Shown here: positions 25,363-33,514 of the stretch, in pieces
How positions within the stretch are numbered: position 1 is the first letter of the stretch
Layout of the letters: the number at the start of each line of letters is the position of its first letter
Source: Treponema sp.
Lineage (GTDB): Bacteria; Spirochaetota; Spirochaetia; Treponematales; Treponemataceae
DNA length: 64,000 nt
Reading direction: 5' to 3'
Assembly (NCBI GenBank): GCA_017616165.1
Contig: JAFZYR010000029.1
Location: forward strand, 1 to 64,000
Position numbers and translations under genes: made by a program
The notes under the pieces: generated by a model
Told to the model about the DNA's origin: nothing
What the model saw: the letters and a program-made list of their open reading frames with translations, nothing else
Database searches by the model: none

Positions 25363-27929
25363 TAAGAAAGTCCTAATTCAGAGAAAAGTTTTTTATATGT
25401 AGTAAATTCGTCAGATTTAGCAAACTCAACAATCTTTTCTTCCGGAAGATTTTCAAGGAGCTGATCCATGTAAAGCAGAACTGATTTAATGTCCTTTTTA
25501 AGCTCGGCATTTTCATCTGCTTCCGGCTCAATATCCTTGTCTTCGGTAGTCAGATAGTCTATATTGCTGTCTGTAAGATTGTTGTTGTCATCTTCGTGAG
25601 AAACAAAGTCGTTCTCAAGTGCAGGCTCTGGAATTACAGTTTCATCAGAACCTTCCATAACCTCTTCTTCAGGAACAAAGGTTTCTTCTTCGATGGTTGG
25701 TTCTTCTTCCTCAATTACATCAAAGTCTGTATCTTCAACCTGTGGTTCCGGTTCTGCTTCAGCTTCAGGTTCAGCGGTTTCTTCAACATCCGGCTCAAAG
25801 CTTTCTTCAATTACAGGCTCTTCTTCAACCGGAGCACTGTCATCTGCAATGTCTGCAAAGCCGTTTGATTCATCAAAAAGGTTATCTACAGTAGAGAACT
25901 CTGGTTCTGCTGCAGGCTCTTCAACAGGAACCTCTACCGGAGCTTCTTCTACGGCATGCTCTTCTGTTGTATCCTGAACAGATTCCATAAAGTCAGAAGA
26001 AGAAGATTCAACAAGAATGTTATCATCCTTAGGAATTGAGATTTCATCAGGAAGATCATCTTCAAGTGTATCTTCATCTATTTCAATATCATCAAGATTT
26101 GGCTCGTTAAGATTTTCATCTGTAAAGTCATAGGTAAGGTCAGAAGCCTTCTGCTCTGGAACCTGGAAATTATCTGCTGCAATTTCGTCTGCAATAATTC
26201 CTTCATCAAGAGGGCCTTCGCTGCTCATGATATTTTCTTCTATAGAAAAATCCTGCTCAGGTGTTTCTTCTACAAAGCTTTCTTCTACAGCAGGTTCTTC
26301 TTCAACAGTTTCCTCTACAACAGGCTCGTCAACCGCAGTTTCTTCTACGGCTTCATCAGCGCTTTCTTCAGCAACAACCTCTTCTTCGCTGTTAAAGTCT
26401 GCTGTATTCAGAATATTAGAAAGCTCATCGGTAGAAAGTGCGATGGTGTCATCACCGTCATCGCCAGAGAAGAAGCCTGTATCTGCATTGTCAGCAGAAT
26501 CATCAATGATGTCATCTTCTACGGCAATTTCTTCACTTATAACTCCGCTTGATTCAGCAGGGGAGGCAACCGGTGCACTCTTCATTTCTTCAAGATTTGT
26601 CTTAAGACTGTTGATTTCTGCCTTAAGGTTAGAAAGATCTTCTACAATCTGCTGTAAAAGTCCTGAATCTGCCTTAGACATCGAAACCTCTTCTGCATCG
26701 GCAATTTCTTCCAGGTCTGCTTCAGACTGAGCATTTGCATTAGATTTAATTTCATTTACGATTGGTGCAGCGCTCATGTGGTCATTGTCTACAGAAAGAT
26801 CGTAGTCAACAACTGTATCCTTGAGCTTAGAGCCCTCGATGTCCTGAGTAACAGGTGTTTCTTCGGCATCTGCATCAATACCAAAGTCCGAAAGATCAAC
26901 TTCTTCGGCTTCTATATCATTTGAACCAGAGCTTGCAGCAACATCCTCCTCTTCAAAGGCAGGTGCCTGTTCTTCCGGCTCTTCAGTATCATCAAAGTCA
27001 TCTGAAAGAATGCCGTTGTCTTCGATATTTTCTTCTGTCTGAATTGCATCTGCAGAAGAATCAAAGCTTATATCCATATCAAGAGGCTTTTCATCAACAA
27101 TAGCTTCTTCCTTTTTAGGAGCATCTTCGCTTACTCCAAATTCGCTCATGTCTACAAAGTCATCAAGCGAAACTTCTTCGGAATCAGAAGAGGCAGGAGC
27201 AGCATCGGCAGCAAAGCCGTTGTTTCCGGATGCAACAGATTCGTCAGAAAAGCCTTCGTCCATAAAGTCGTCCAAAGATATTTCCTGTTCGCTGTCATCA
27301 GAAGCTTCGTCTACGCCAAAGTCTTCTACAGAAACCTCTTCGCTGAGTGAATCTGTCATGCCAAATTCTTCGGTAACTTCTTCTTCTGTAGTTTCTGGTT
27401 CTGTATTTGCAGCAGGATCTGTTATTTCATCAAAGCTAAAATCATCAAGAGTTGTTTCTTCTGCAGGGGCTTCGTCTGTTTCTGAAGGATCTTCTATTGA
27501 AACCTCAGGTATATTAAGCTCAGACATGTCATCAGGCGATTCGGAAGCAGGTTCTTCTGTTACAAAATCTGAGAGGTCGGCATCTGAAACAGAATTTTCT
27601 TCAAGTGAATCAAAGGAAATGTCATCAAGTGACTCTTCCTGCTCTGTAAAAGGCTCCTCAGCAATTTCTATGCCGTCGCCGTTTGTTATATTTAAAAGTT
27701 CATCGTCTGTAAGGGTAGTGTCATCTGCCGATGAGTCAAGGTTGAGGGTATCATCCTCCTTGAACATATCAGAAAAGTCCGCTTCATCAAGATCTGTAGA
27801 TTCTTCAAAATCTGGCAAATCAAGAGAGTCGGTAAAGTTCAAATCATCAGCTGGTTCTTCCTGTTTAGAATTTTTTACCCAAACTCCGTAACTGTCAAGT
27901 TCGTTTGTGTTTTCTGTAGAATCGCTCAT
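25362..27929 (-). CDS. 855-residue highly acidic low-complexity protein
   Basis: Begins MSDSTENTNELDSYGVWVK and then runs for about 800 residues of Glu/Asp/Ser/Ala/Pro-rich sequence with imperfect repeats around EEPV-, -VEET- and SLDDF-like units. A short coiled coil lies near residue 420 (LLQQIVEDLSNLKAEINSL). The protein ends in an ordered helical block, LKKDIKSVLLYMDQLLENL onward. There is no signal peptide or membrane segment, so it is cytoplasmic. The layout (short conserved head, huge acidic disordered body, helical tail) suggests a scaffold or condensate-type organiser. First gene of the operon; GAGAGGA precedes the ATG. Confidence 0.75.
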   Translation of the reverse strand: MSDSTENTNELDSYGVWVKNSKQEEPADDLNFTDSLDLPDFEESTDLDEADFSDMFKEDDTLNLDSSADDTTLTDDELLNITNGDGIEIAEEPFTEQEESLDDISFDSLEENSVSDADLSDFVTEEPASESPDDMSELNIPEVSIEDPSETDEAPAEETTLDDFSFDEITDPAANTEPETTEEEVTEEFGMTDSLSEEVSVEDFGVDEASDDSEQEISLDDFMDEGFSDESVASGNNGFAADAAPASSDSEEVSLDDFVDMSEFGVSEDAPKKEEAIVDEKPLDMDISFDSSADAIQTEENIEDNGILSDDFDDTEEPEEQAPAFEEEDVAASSGSNDIEAEEVDLSDFGIDADAEETPVTQDIEGSKLKDTVVDYDLSVDNDHMSAAPIVNEIKSNANAQSEADLEEIADAEEVSMSKADSGLLQQIVEDLSNLKAEINSLKTNLEEMKSAPVASPAESSGVISEEIAVEDDIIDDSADNADTGFFSGDDGDDTIALSTDELSNILNTADFNSEEEVVAEESADEAVEETAVDEPVVEETVEEEPAVEESFVEETPEQDFSIEENIMSSEGPLDEGIIADEIAADNFQVPEQKASDLTYDFTDENLNEPNLDDIEIDEDTLEDDLPDEISIPKDDNILVESSSSDFMESVQDTTEEHAVEEAPVEVPVEEPAAEPEFSTVDNLFDESNGFADIADDSAPVEEEPVIEESFEPDVEETAEPEAEAEPEPQVEDTDFDVIEEEEPTIEEETFVPEEEVMEGSDETVIPEPALENDFVSHEDDNNNLTDSNIDYLTTEDKDIEPEADENAELKKDIKSVLLYMDQLLENLPEEKIVEFAKSDEFTTYKKLFSELGLS

Positions 27930-28082
27930 TTAATTCCTCTCAATGATAATTATACTATTATTATCGGTATAATTATATAATAAAAATAGAACTTTTCAAA
28001 CTATATTTTTTTACATTTTCCATTATAACACAACTTTTTAATTCAGAAAACTAAAATAATCGTCCGATAATTAAAATATATT

Positions 28083-28580
28083 ATGAAACGTGCTAAGTAT
28101 TTAACGGTTTTGTTTGCTGGTACTCTGGTTTATGTAGTTATGTCTCTTTGTTTTGGACAGAATAGTCTTAAATGCTATTCTCAGATGGAAGAACAGAAAA
28201 GAATTGTAAGCAAACAGAAGGCTGAAATCCAGAATATTAATACAGAACTCACTCTGGAGCTTAATGCCCTTAAAAATGATAAGGCTGTAATTGCCGCTTA
28301 TGCACGTAAAATGGATTATGTAACTGATGATGAAAAGCTTGTAAAGATTACAGGCCTTAAGCCATATCAGAACACACTTTATGATACAGGCACGGTTATC
28401 CGCCATGTAGAACCTGAATATGTAAGCGAAAAGCTTTGTAAGCTGTGTGGAATTGTTGCCGCTCTGGCCGTTCTTCTTATTCTGCTTATAACTGATATCA
28501 AAAAGGGTGAAATTGTTTTATCAAAAAATAAAAGAGTTCCTGTAACAGGCATTCCTGTTTACAATATTCCTTTGAACTAA
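28083..28580 (+). CDS. FtsB/DivIC-like septum-formation protein (possible)
   Basis: 165 residues: an N-terminal hydrophobic segment (residues about 5-25), a coiled coil (residues about 30-70, MEEQKRIVSKQKAEIQNIN), a loop, a second hydrophobic segment (residues about 120-140), and a short tail. The TM-plus-coiled-coil start is like FtsB/DivIC divisome proteins, but the second TM segment is atypical. It is divergent from the acidic-protein gene. No Shine-Dalgarno is visible before the ATG. Confidence 0.6.
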   Translation: MKRAKYLTVLFAGTLVYVVMSLCFGQNSLKCYSQMEEQKRIVSKQKAEIQNINTELTLELNALKNDKAVIAAYARKMDYVTDDEKLVKITGLKPYQNTLYDTGTVIRHVEPEYVSEKLCKLCGIVAALAVLLILLITDIKKGEIVLSKNKRVPVTGIPVYNIPLN

Positions 28581-28590
28581 GCGCTTTTAT

Positions 28591-29481
28591 TTACGATTTT
28601 CTTTTCCAGGTAACACTAACAGTTCCGCTTTTAGCAGCTCCATTGTTCAAAATGAGAGTGCTTTTTATGCCTTTTAAGGTGTTATCATCCGAAGCTTCCA
28701 AAACCCATCTGATTGGATCTGCATTTACAGCCTCTTTAAGAGCAAGCTCGCGGGGTAAATCTGTAAAGAAGGAGGCATTTGCCTTGCCGTTCTGGGTGAT
28801 TACAATGCTTTGAGAAGAGCCCGAAGCCTTTATTTCTACCGTAATGTTCATGGAAGCGCCGTTTTTAAAGATTACAAAGCCGCGTCCACCTCGCATAATT
28901 ACGATTTTGTCTATAGAATCTTCGCCCGACCAGGTTCCTGAAAGGAATTCTGTTGACTGAACAACCTTTGTGCTTGTAGAAGTGGACTGTGCGCTGGAGG
29001 AGCTTGCCGTGCTGCTCAAAAGTGCTGTGATTGTCTGCTGTAATGAGGATTTTGGCTCCATCAGGATTTTATAGAATGAATCGTATTCCTTTGATTCTGA
29101 ATAGGTTGATTTTTTTACGCCGTCATAAATGCTTATTGTAGAAATCCACTTGCTGGAATCCTCTGCCTTAGTGATGATTGCATAGAACGAAAGCTTGTCT
29201 GTATTGAGTTTACTTGAGTCCGGAATGGAAGAAAGCTTGATGCCCTCACGCTTGTCGGTTATTGAATAATTATTGATTTCGCAAAGCTGTGTGTAGTAAA
29301 GGTCGCTAGTCATCTTGGACATATTGTCGTCTACACCGTCTGCTAAGATTCCATAATAATCTATTGAATATTTTGACTGGGCAAAAAGAGCAGTGCAGAA
29401 CAGCAGGGCATATGCAAGTATAAGTGTTGTTTTTTTAGAGAAGCTTAAACTGTTTTTTAATGCAGTTTTAAATATCTTCAA
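28591..29481 (-). CDS. exported protein of unknown function
   Basis: 296 residues. The signal peptide ends at ALLFCTALFAQ (about residue 35), and the mature part is Ser/Thr-rich with a poly-Ser/Thr linker around SSTASSSSAQSTSTS. The C-terminal 120 residues contain LSGTWSGEDSIDKIVIMRGGR, a beta-rich block reminiscent of the exported protein at 10942. No known family. It lies 11 bp from smpB on the same strand and may be co-transcribed with it. Its 3' end converges on the FtsB-like gene. Confidence 0.7.
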   Translation of the reverse strand: MKIFKTALKNSLSFSKKTTLILAYALLFCTALFAQSKYSIDYYGILADGVDDNMSKMTSDLYYTQLCEINNYSITDKREGIKLSSIPDSSKLNTDKLSFYAIITKAEDSSKWISTISIYDGVKKSTYSESKEYDSFYKILMEPKSSLQQTITALLSSTASSSSAQSTSTSTKVVQSTEFLSGTWSGEDSIDKIVIMRGGRGFVIFKNGASMNITVEIKASGSSQSIVITQNGKANASFFTDLPRELALKEAVNADPIRWVLEASDDNTLKGIKSTLILNNGAAKSGTVSVTWKRKS

Positions 29482-29492
29482 ATCTTCCTCAC

Positions 29493-29957
29493 TTAGCCCC
29501 TGAGCTTTGCAGAAAACTCTCTTTGAATATCGCGGTTTATATCGCGGCTCTTAATAGTTTCGCGTTTATCAAACTGCTTTTTACCCTTGCAGACTCCAAG
29601 CGAAACCTTTACACGTCCGTCCTTTAAATAAACATCTAAAGGTATGAGAGTGTAACCCTTCTGATCGATTTTTCTTGAAATTTTTTTGATTTCTTCACGG
29701 TGGAGCAGAAGCTTTTTGGGTCTGTCGGGATTATGATTAAAAATAGAAGAAAAAGCATATTCAGAAATGTGAAAGTTCTTGAGGAATATTTCGCCGTTGA
29801 CAACCTCTGCAAAGCCGTCGGGATAAGAGATGTTGCCGTTCTTAACAGATTTTACCTCAGTCCCCTCGAGTGCAATTCCGCATTCATAAGAGTCTTCAAT
29901 AAAGTAATCAAAACGAGCTTTTCTGTTTTCTGATATAACTTTTCGTCCTTCTGACAT
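29493..29957 (-). CDS. smpB: SsrA (tmRNA)-binding protein SmpB
   Basis: 154 residues from ATG 29957 (MSEGRKVISENRKARFDYFIED). Binds tmRNA for trans-translation of stalled ribosomes. Motifs include GIALEGTEVKSVKNG and KGKKQFDKRETIKSRD, and the C-terminal basic tail is present. The frame extends 13 codons further upstream, but those codons lie inside the promoter, so MSEGRK is the start. The -10 box ends only about 9 bp before this ATG, so the transcript is leaderless or has a leader of only a few nucleotides. Confidence 0.95.
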   Translation of the reverse strand: MSEGRKVISENRKARFDYFIEDSYECGIALEGTEVKSVKNGNISYPDGFAEVVNGEIFLKNFHISEYAFSSIFNHNPDRPKKLLLHREEIKKISRKIDQKGYTLIPLDVYLKDGRVKVSLGVCKGKKQFDKRETIKSRDINRDIQREFSAKLRG

Positions 29958-29966
29958 AATCATAAT

Positions 29967-29996
29967 ATTATAAACTATACTTATATAGTTTATCAA
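29967..29996 (-). promoter_or_regulatory. smpB promoter (TTGATA-18-TATAAT) overlapped by a perfect palindrome
   Basis: On the minus strand the -35 box TTGATA (29991-29996) and the -10 box TATAAT (29967-29972) are 18 bp apart. A perfect inverted repeat, ATAAACTATA-ctta-TATAGTTTAT (29970-29993), fills the spacer and overlaps both boxes, as a repressor operator would. A start about 7 bp after the -10 places the 5' mRNA end about 3 nt before, or at, the smpB ATG. Confidence 0.65.
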
Positions 29997-30035
29997 GTTA
30001 TAGTTCTGATTACACTTTTATAAAAGATTTATATT

Positions 30036-30183
30036 AATTGGCGCGAGGGAACAAAACGGAGGACAAAATGACTCTGTTTGTTGAATGCCGCGGGAGCGGC
30101 ATGTCAATAGTTCCATTGCAACAAACAGCGTCAAGCAGGCTAGCCGGCGGTTTTGGCCTTCGGTTTGTGACTGGGAGCCAATT
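30036..30183 (+). repeat. 148-bp structured repeat element, copy 1
   Basis: Bounded by AATTGGC (30036-30042) and its complement GCCAATT (30177-30183). Inside, it has imperfect terminal repeats around ACAAAACGGAGG and an inner perfect inverted repeat, CTGTTTGTTG (30074-30083) / CAACAAACAG (30119-30128). Between those is a hairpin, ATGCCGC-GGGA-GCGGCAT. About 130 of 139 core positions match the reverse complement of copy 2 at 34351-34512. It sits between the divergent smpB and lepB promoters. It may be a MITE or a structured RNA gene; no ORF is contained. Confidence 0.75.
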
Positions 30184-30222
30184 CTTATAAATGTATTTTA
30201 ATAATAGATAATGAACTTCAAC

Positions 30223-30252
30223 TTGATAAATACTGTATGTATGGTTTATAAT
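30223..30252 (+). promoter_or_regulatory. lepB promoter (TTGATA-18-TATAAT)
   Basis: TTGATA (30223-30228) and TATAAT (30247-30252) with an 18-bp spacer, the same boxes and spacing as the divergent smpB promoter. The sequence before the -10 is GTATGGTT. GGGTGG just before the ATG at 30284 is a likely ribosome-binding site. Confidence 0.65.
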
Positions 30253-30283
30253 ATTATGATATAAAAAGATATATGGGTGGAAA

Positions 30284-30982
30284 ATGAATCGTCAGTTATA
30301 TGAATATTCTTATGAATTACGAAAACAGCGCAAACGAAAATTTCTGTTTTTTATTATATATTTCCTTGTAATTTATTTTTTGATTAACATTATTTTTGCT
30401 TTTCTTATTTTTCCGGTAAAGCAGGCTTCTACTTCAATGGTGCCGGATTTTCCTGAAAATTCAATTTCTTTTGTTACACCCTTGAACGTTATGGTGAACA
30501 GGGGAGACGTAGTTTTATTAAAGAACAAGGTAATTGACCCAAAAAATGTGTTCGAAAAAATATGGCATAATATAAGCATCTTTTTTACAGCCCAGCAGTA
30601 CGATTCCTATGCAAACAAGGATTATCCGGATACAAATAATCAGATAAGGCGTGTAGTAGGGCTTCCAGGGGACGAAATATACATGACAGATTATGTTTTG
30701 TATATAAAGCCTCAGGGCGAAAAGCACTTTCTTACAGAATTTGAGCTAAGTAAAAAAGCCTATAACCTTACCTTTGTAACTCCGCCTGTGGGCTGGAACG
30801 GTTCAGTTGGTGTAAAGGGATCTTTCGAACCAATAACGCTTGGAAGCGATGAATACTTTGTGCTTGGAGATAACCGCATTGCAGTTTCTGATTCAAGACT
30901 CTGGGGAAGCGTTTCCAGAAAAGACATAAAGGGAAAAATCCTTTTAAAGTATTTCCCGTTTAACAGCATTAAGTTTTATTAA
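30284..30982 (+). CDS. lepB: signal peptidase I-like protein with altered catalytic lysine
   Basis: 232 residues: a basic start, one TM segment (about residues 20-43), then box B STSMVPDF with the nucleophile Ser51. Box D reads QIRRVVGLPGDEIY and box E GDNRIAVSDSRLWGSV. In canonical type I signal peptidases the residue before the RxxGLPGD block is the general-base Lys (as in IKRAVGLPGD); here it is Arg122. The enzyme may be inactive, weakly active or specialised; another copy elsewhere in the genome would be expected. It overlaps hemW by 1 nt (TAATG). Confidence 0.88.
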   Translation: MNRQLYEYSYELRKQRKRKFLFFIIYFLVIYFLINIIFAFLIFPVKQASTSMVPDFPENSISFVTPLNVMVNRGDVVLLKNKVIDPKNVFEKIWHNISIFFTAQQYDSYANKDYPDTNNQIRRVVGLPGDEIYMTDYVLYIKPQGEKHFLTEFELSKKAYNLTFVTPPVGWNGSVGVKGSFEPITLGSDEYFVLGDNRIAVSDSRLWGSVSRKDIKGKILLKYFPFNSIKFY

Positions 30983-32160
30983 TGGCAAAACAAATATCCT
31001 TATACTTTCACATTCCGTTCTGTCTTTCCAAGTGTGATTACTGCGATTTTTTCAGTATTAAATGCAGCGGCAGCATTGCGATCGAATATGTAGACGCACT
31101 TTGCGTAGAGCTTGACTATCGCATCAAGGCTCTGGAACAGCAAAGCAACGAGCCTGTGCAAATCAACACGATTTATATTGGCGGCGGTACTCCAAGCCTT
31201 TTAAACGCCATCCAGCTTAAAAAACTAAGCAGTAAGATTTTCAAATACAATGTAAACCCGGACTATGAGTTTACCGTAGAAGTAAACCCAGATGACGTTA
31301 CACCCCACCTTTTGCAGGTCCTGGAAGAGTGCAAGGTAAACAGAATATCCTGTGGAGTTCAGTCTTTTTCGCAGACTGTATTAAAAAGTGTACACCGAAG
31401 GGCAGATTCGGCCCAGGTTATTGCCGCTTTGGACTGTATGACAACGCTTTGGAAGGGAAAAATCTCTGTAGACCTTATCTGCGGACTCCCCGGAGAAACA
31501 GAACAAAGCCTGCTTGAAGGCCTTAAAAAGCTTTGTGATTACAAAGGCTTTGATAATCAACCCATTCCTCATATATCCTTTTATTCTTTGAGCCTCGAAG
31601 AAAATACTCCGCTTTATAACAGAATCTCAACCGGTCAGACCGATTACGACAGTGATTTTAGTGACAGCCTTTGGCTAAAAGGCCGCGATTTTCTGCTTTC
31701 CCAGGGCTATGAACAGTATGAGGTTTCTAACTTCTGCCTTAAAGGTAATGAATGCCGCCATAATATGGTTTACTGGCAGTCAAAGGATTATTTAGGAATT
31801 GGAAGCGGAGCAACCGGAACCCTGCACAATAAGGACGGTTCAGCCATAAGATATACAGGTACATCAGACATAGCTTCCTATATCAAAGAAAGTGTAAACA
31901 CCTGCACAAAAGAAATAATTTCCGCACAGACCGCACAGTTTGAATATTTTATGATGGGACTACGCACTTCAAATGGAATAGACCGTCATTGCTTTAAAAG
32001 CATTTTTGGCACGGATTTTCCTCAAAAAACACAAAAAATCATAGCGCAATGGCAGGAAAAAGGGCTCATGACAATAAAAAAAGACCCTGATTGCGAGCTA
32101 TATTCACTCACAAAAGAGGGCCTTTTATTTTTGAATACCTTTCTTGAGCAGATTATTTAA
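30982..32160 (+). CDS. hemW: radical SAM heme chaperone HemW (coproporphyrinogen oxidase-like)
   Basis: 392 residues. Radical SAM cluster motif HIPFCLSKCDYCDFFS (CxxxCxxC) near residue 17. YIGGGTPSLL, ISCGVQSFS and VDLICGLPGETEQS are typical of HemW/HemN-like proteins. Length fits HemW; family members act as heme chaperones rather than oxidases. Treponemes have little heme synthesis, so its role here is uncertain. It overlaps the convergent histidine-kinase gene by 8 nt. Confidence 0.92.
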   Translation: MAKQISLYFHIPFCLSKCDYCDFFSIKCSGSIAIEYVDALCVELDYRIKALEQQSNEPVQINTIYIGGGTPSLLNAIQLKKLSSKIFKYNVNPDYEFTVEVNPDDVTPHLLQVLEECKVNRISCGVQSFSQTVLKSVHRRADSAQVIAALDCMTTLWKGKISVDLICGLPGETEQSLLEGLKKLCDYKGFDNQPIPHISFYSLSLEENTPLYNRISTGQTDYDSDFSDSLWLKGRDFLLSQGYEQYEVSNFCLKGNECRHNMVYWQSKDYLGIGSGATGTLHNKDGSAIRYTGTSDIASYIKESVNTCTKEIISAQTAQFEYFMMGLRTSNGIDRHCFKSIFGTDFPQKTQKIIAQWQEKGLMTIKKDPDCELYSLTKEGLLFLNTFLEQII

Positions 32161-33508
32161 ACGGGATTGTGATTGTAAAGCAGGTGCCCTTGCCCTTAAC
32201 CGAATCTACCGAAATATTCCAGCAGTGAGTTTCTATAATATTCTTTACAACGCTAAGTCCTATGCCCATTCCTTCTTCCAGGCGGGAATCGGTACCCCTG
32301 TAGAACAGTTCAAATATGTTTTTAAGATCCTTCTGGTCAATTCCAATTCCGGTATCCTTGATGTTGTAAATTACGGCACGCTTTTCTTCATCAATGTAAG
32401 ATTCAAGGGTGATTGTGTCGTTATCCCTTGTGTATCGTAGCGCATTATTAAACAGATTTTCAAACACGCGGGTAACCAGCTGCTTATCAAAAGGAACCAG
32501 AACCTCTTTATCAAAATTTACGTTCAGGACAATTGTACGGTTAAATACGTTGCCTATTGTCTGTTCTTCGCGGGTAATTTCGCTTATAAACTCTGTAATT
32601 GACTGAGTTTTCATGGTTTCGCGTATTTCTGTCGAATTAAGCTTTGTAAAGTTGATGAGGGTGTCAATCATGTTTTCAAGCTGCTTTGCCTTGGTGGTTA
32701 TGAGCTCTGTAGCGTTTTTAACATCCTCTTTTTCGCTTATTACGCCGTCTGTAATTGCTTCGGTATAGCCCTTGATTACCGCAACCGGAGTACGCAGGTC
32801 ATGGCTTATTCCCATAATGAATTTAGTCTTTTGATTTTGTGCCTCTACCAGCGAAATACGCATTTTTTCAAGGCTTTCAAGAATAGAAGTAATTTCGTTA
32901 GGCTTTTTGGTAACTGCAGGTATTTTATTTCCAAGATTTCCGTTTGCCAGCTCCTGGGTAGTGTCTTCTATCATTTTGATTGATCTATTTATGGTTCCCG
33001 AAAGGATTATGATGATTGCAATACAAATTAATACAATGAGGGTAACGACAGTATACAAAATTGGCAGATAATACTGATTTCGCGAGGTGGCACTCTTTTT
33101 GCGCGGAACCCGGGTAATCATCATGGAATTAAGCGTAAAGGTATTCAGCGTTGTAAACTGATAAAAATACTTGTTTGAGGTGCCCTCCATAATCATCCAG
33201 AGCTCAAACTGGCTCAAATAAGTGTTTATAGGGATTTCCTTGATGGAAGAAATGATTACAAGCCCTGTAGTGTTGTCTATAAGTGCAGTTTCTACATCCT
33301 TTGGCAAAAGACGTACGTTTTTAAGGAACAGATTATAGTCTTCCTTTGTCATGTTTGATGAATCAAGCGCGCGGACCTCATCGGAGCCAGTAAGCAGAAG
33401 GTTTTTTTGTGAGCGCAGGTACATGTTTATGCAGACAAACAAAAGGCAGGCAAGAGGAATTGCCGTAATGAATATAGCCAGCAGATTAAACTGTTTTTTA
33501 AGTTTCAT
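32153..33508 (-). CDS. membrane sensor histidine kinase
   Basis: 451 residues: TM1 (about 8-30), a periplasmic sensor of about 110 residues, TM2 (about 145-170), then a HAMP-like linker. The H-box is GISHDLRTPVAVIKGY (phosphorylated His near residue 233), the N-box NALRYTRD, and the G-boxes DTGIGID and GMGIGLSV. Partner of the OmpR-type regulator gene just upstream (gap 6 bp). The periplasmic domain has no known sensor motif, so the signal is unknown. Confidence 0.93.
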   Translation of the reverse strand: MKLKKQFNLLAIFITAIPLACLLFVCINMYLRSQKNLLLTGSDEVRALDSSNMTKEDYNLFLKNVRLLPKDVETALIDNTTGLVIISSIKEIPINTYLSQFELWMIMEGTSNKYFYQFTTLNTFTLNSMMITRVPRKKSATSRNQYYLPILYTVVTLIVLICIAIIIILSGTINRSIKMIEDTTQELANGNLGNKIPAVTKKPNEITSILESLEKMRISLVEAQNQKTKFIMGISHDLRTPVAVIKGYTEAITDGVISEKEDVKNATELITTKAKQLENMIDTLINFTKLNSTEIRETMKTQSITEFISEITREEQTIGNVFNRTIVLNVNFDKEVLVPFDKQLVTRVFENLFNNALRYTRDNDTITLESYIDEEKRAVIYNIKDTGIGIDQKDLKNIFELFYRGTDSRLEEGMGIGLSVVKNIIETHCWNISVDSVKGKGTCFTITIPFK

Positions 33509-33514
33509 ATATCC

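Noticed and set aside
27148-27891. Long plus-strand ORFs, Ser-rich, opposite the acidic gene
   Set aside because: They are shadows: Glu/Asp-rich codons (GAA, GAT, TCT) read backwards give Ser-rich open frames. No ribosome-binding site or conserved motif is seen.
30001-30280. tmRNA (ssrA) gene next to smpB
   Set aside because: No tRNA-like ends or tag reading frame could be seen in this gap, and its structured part also occurs at 34351-34512.
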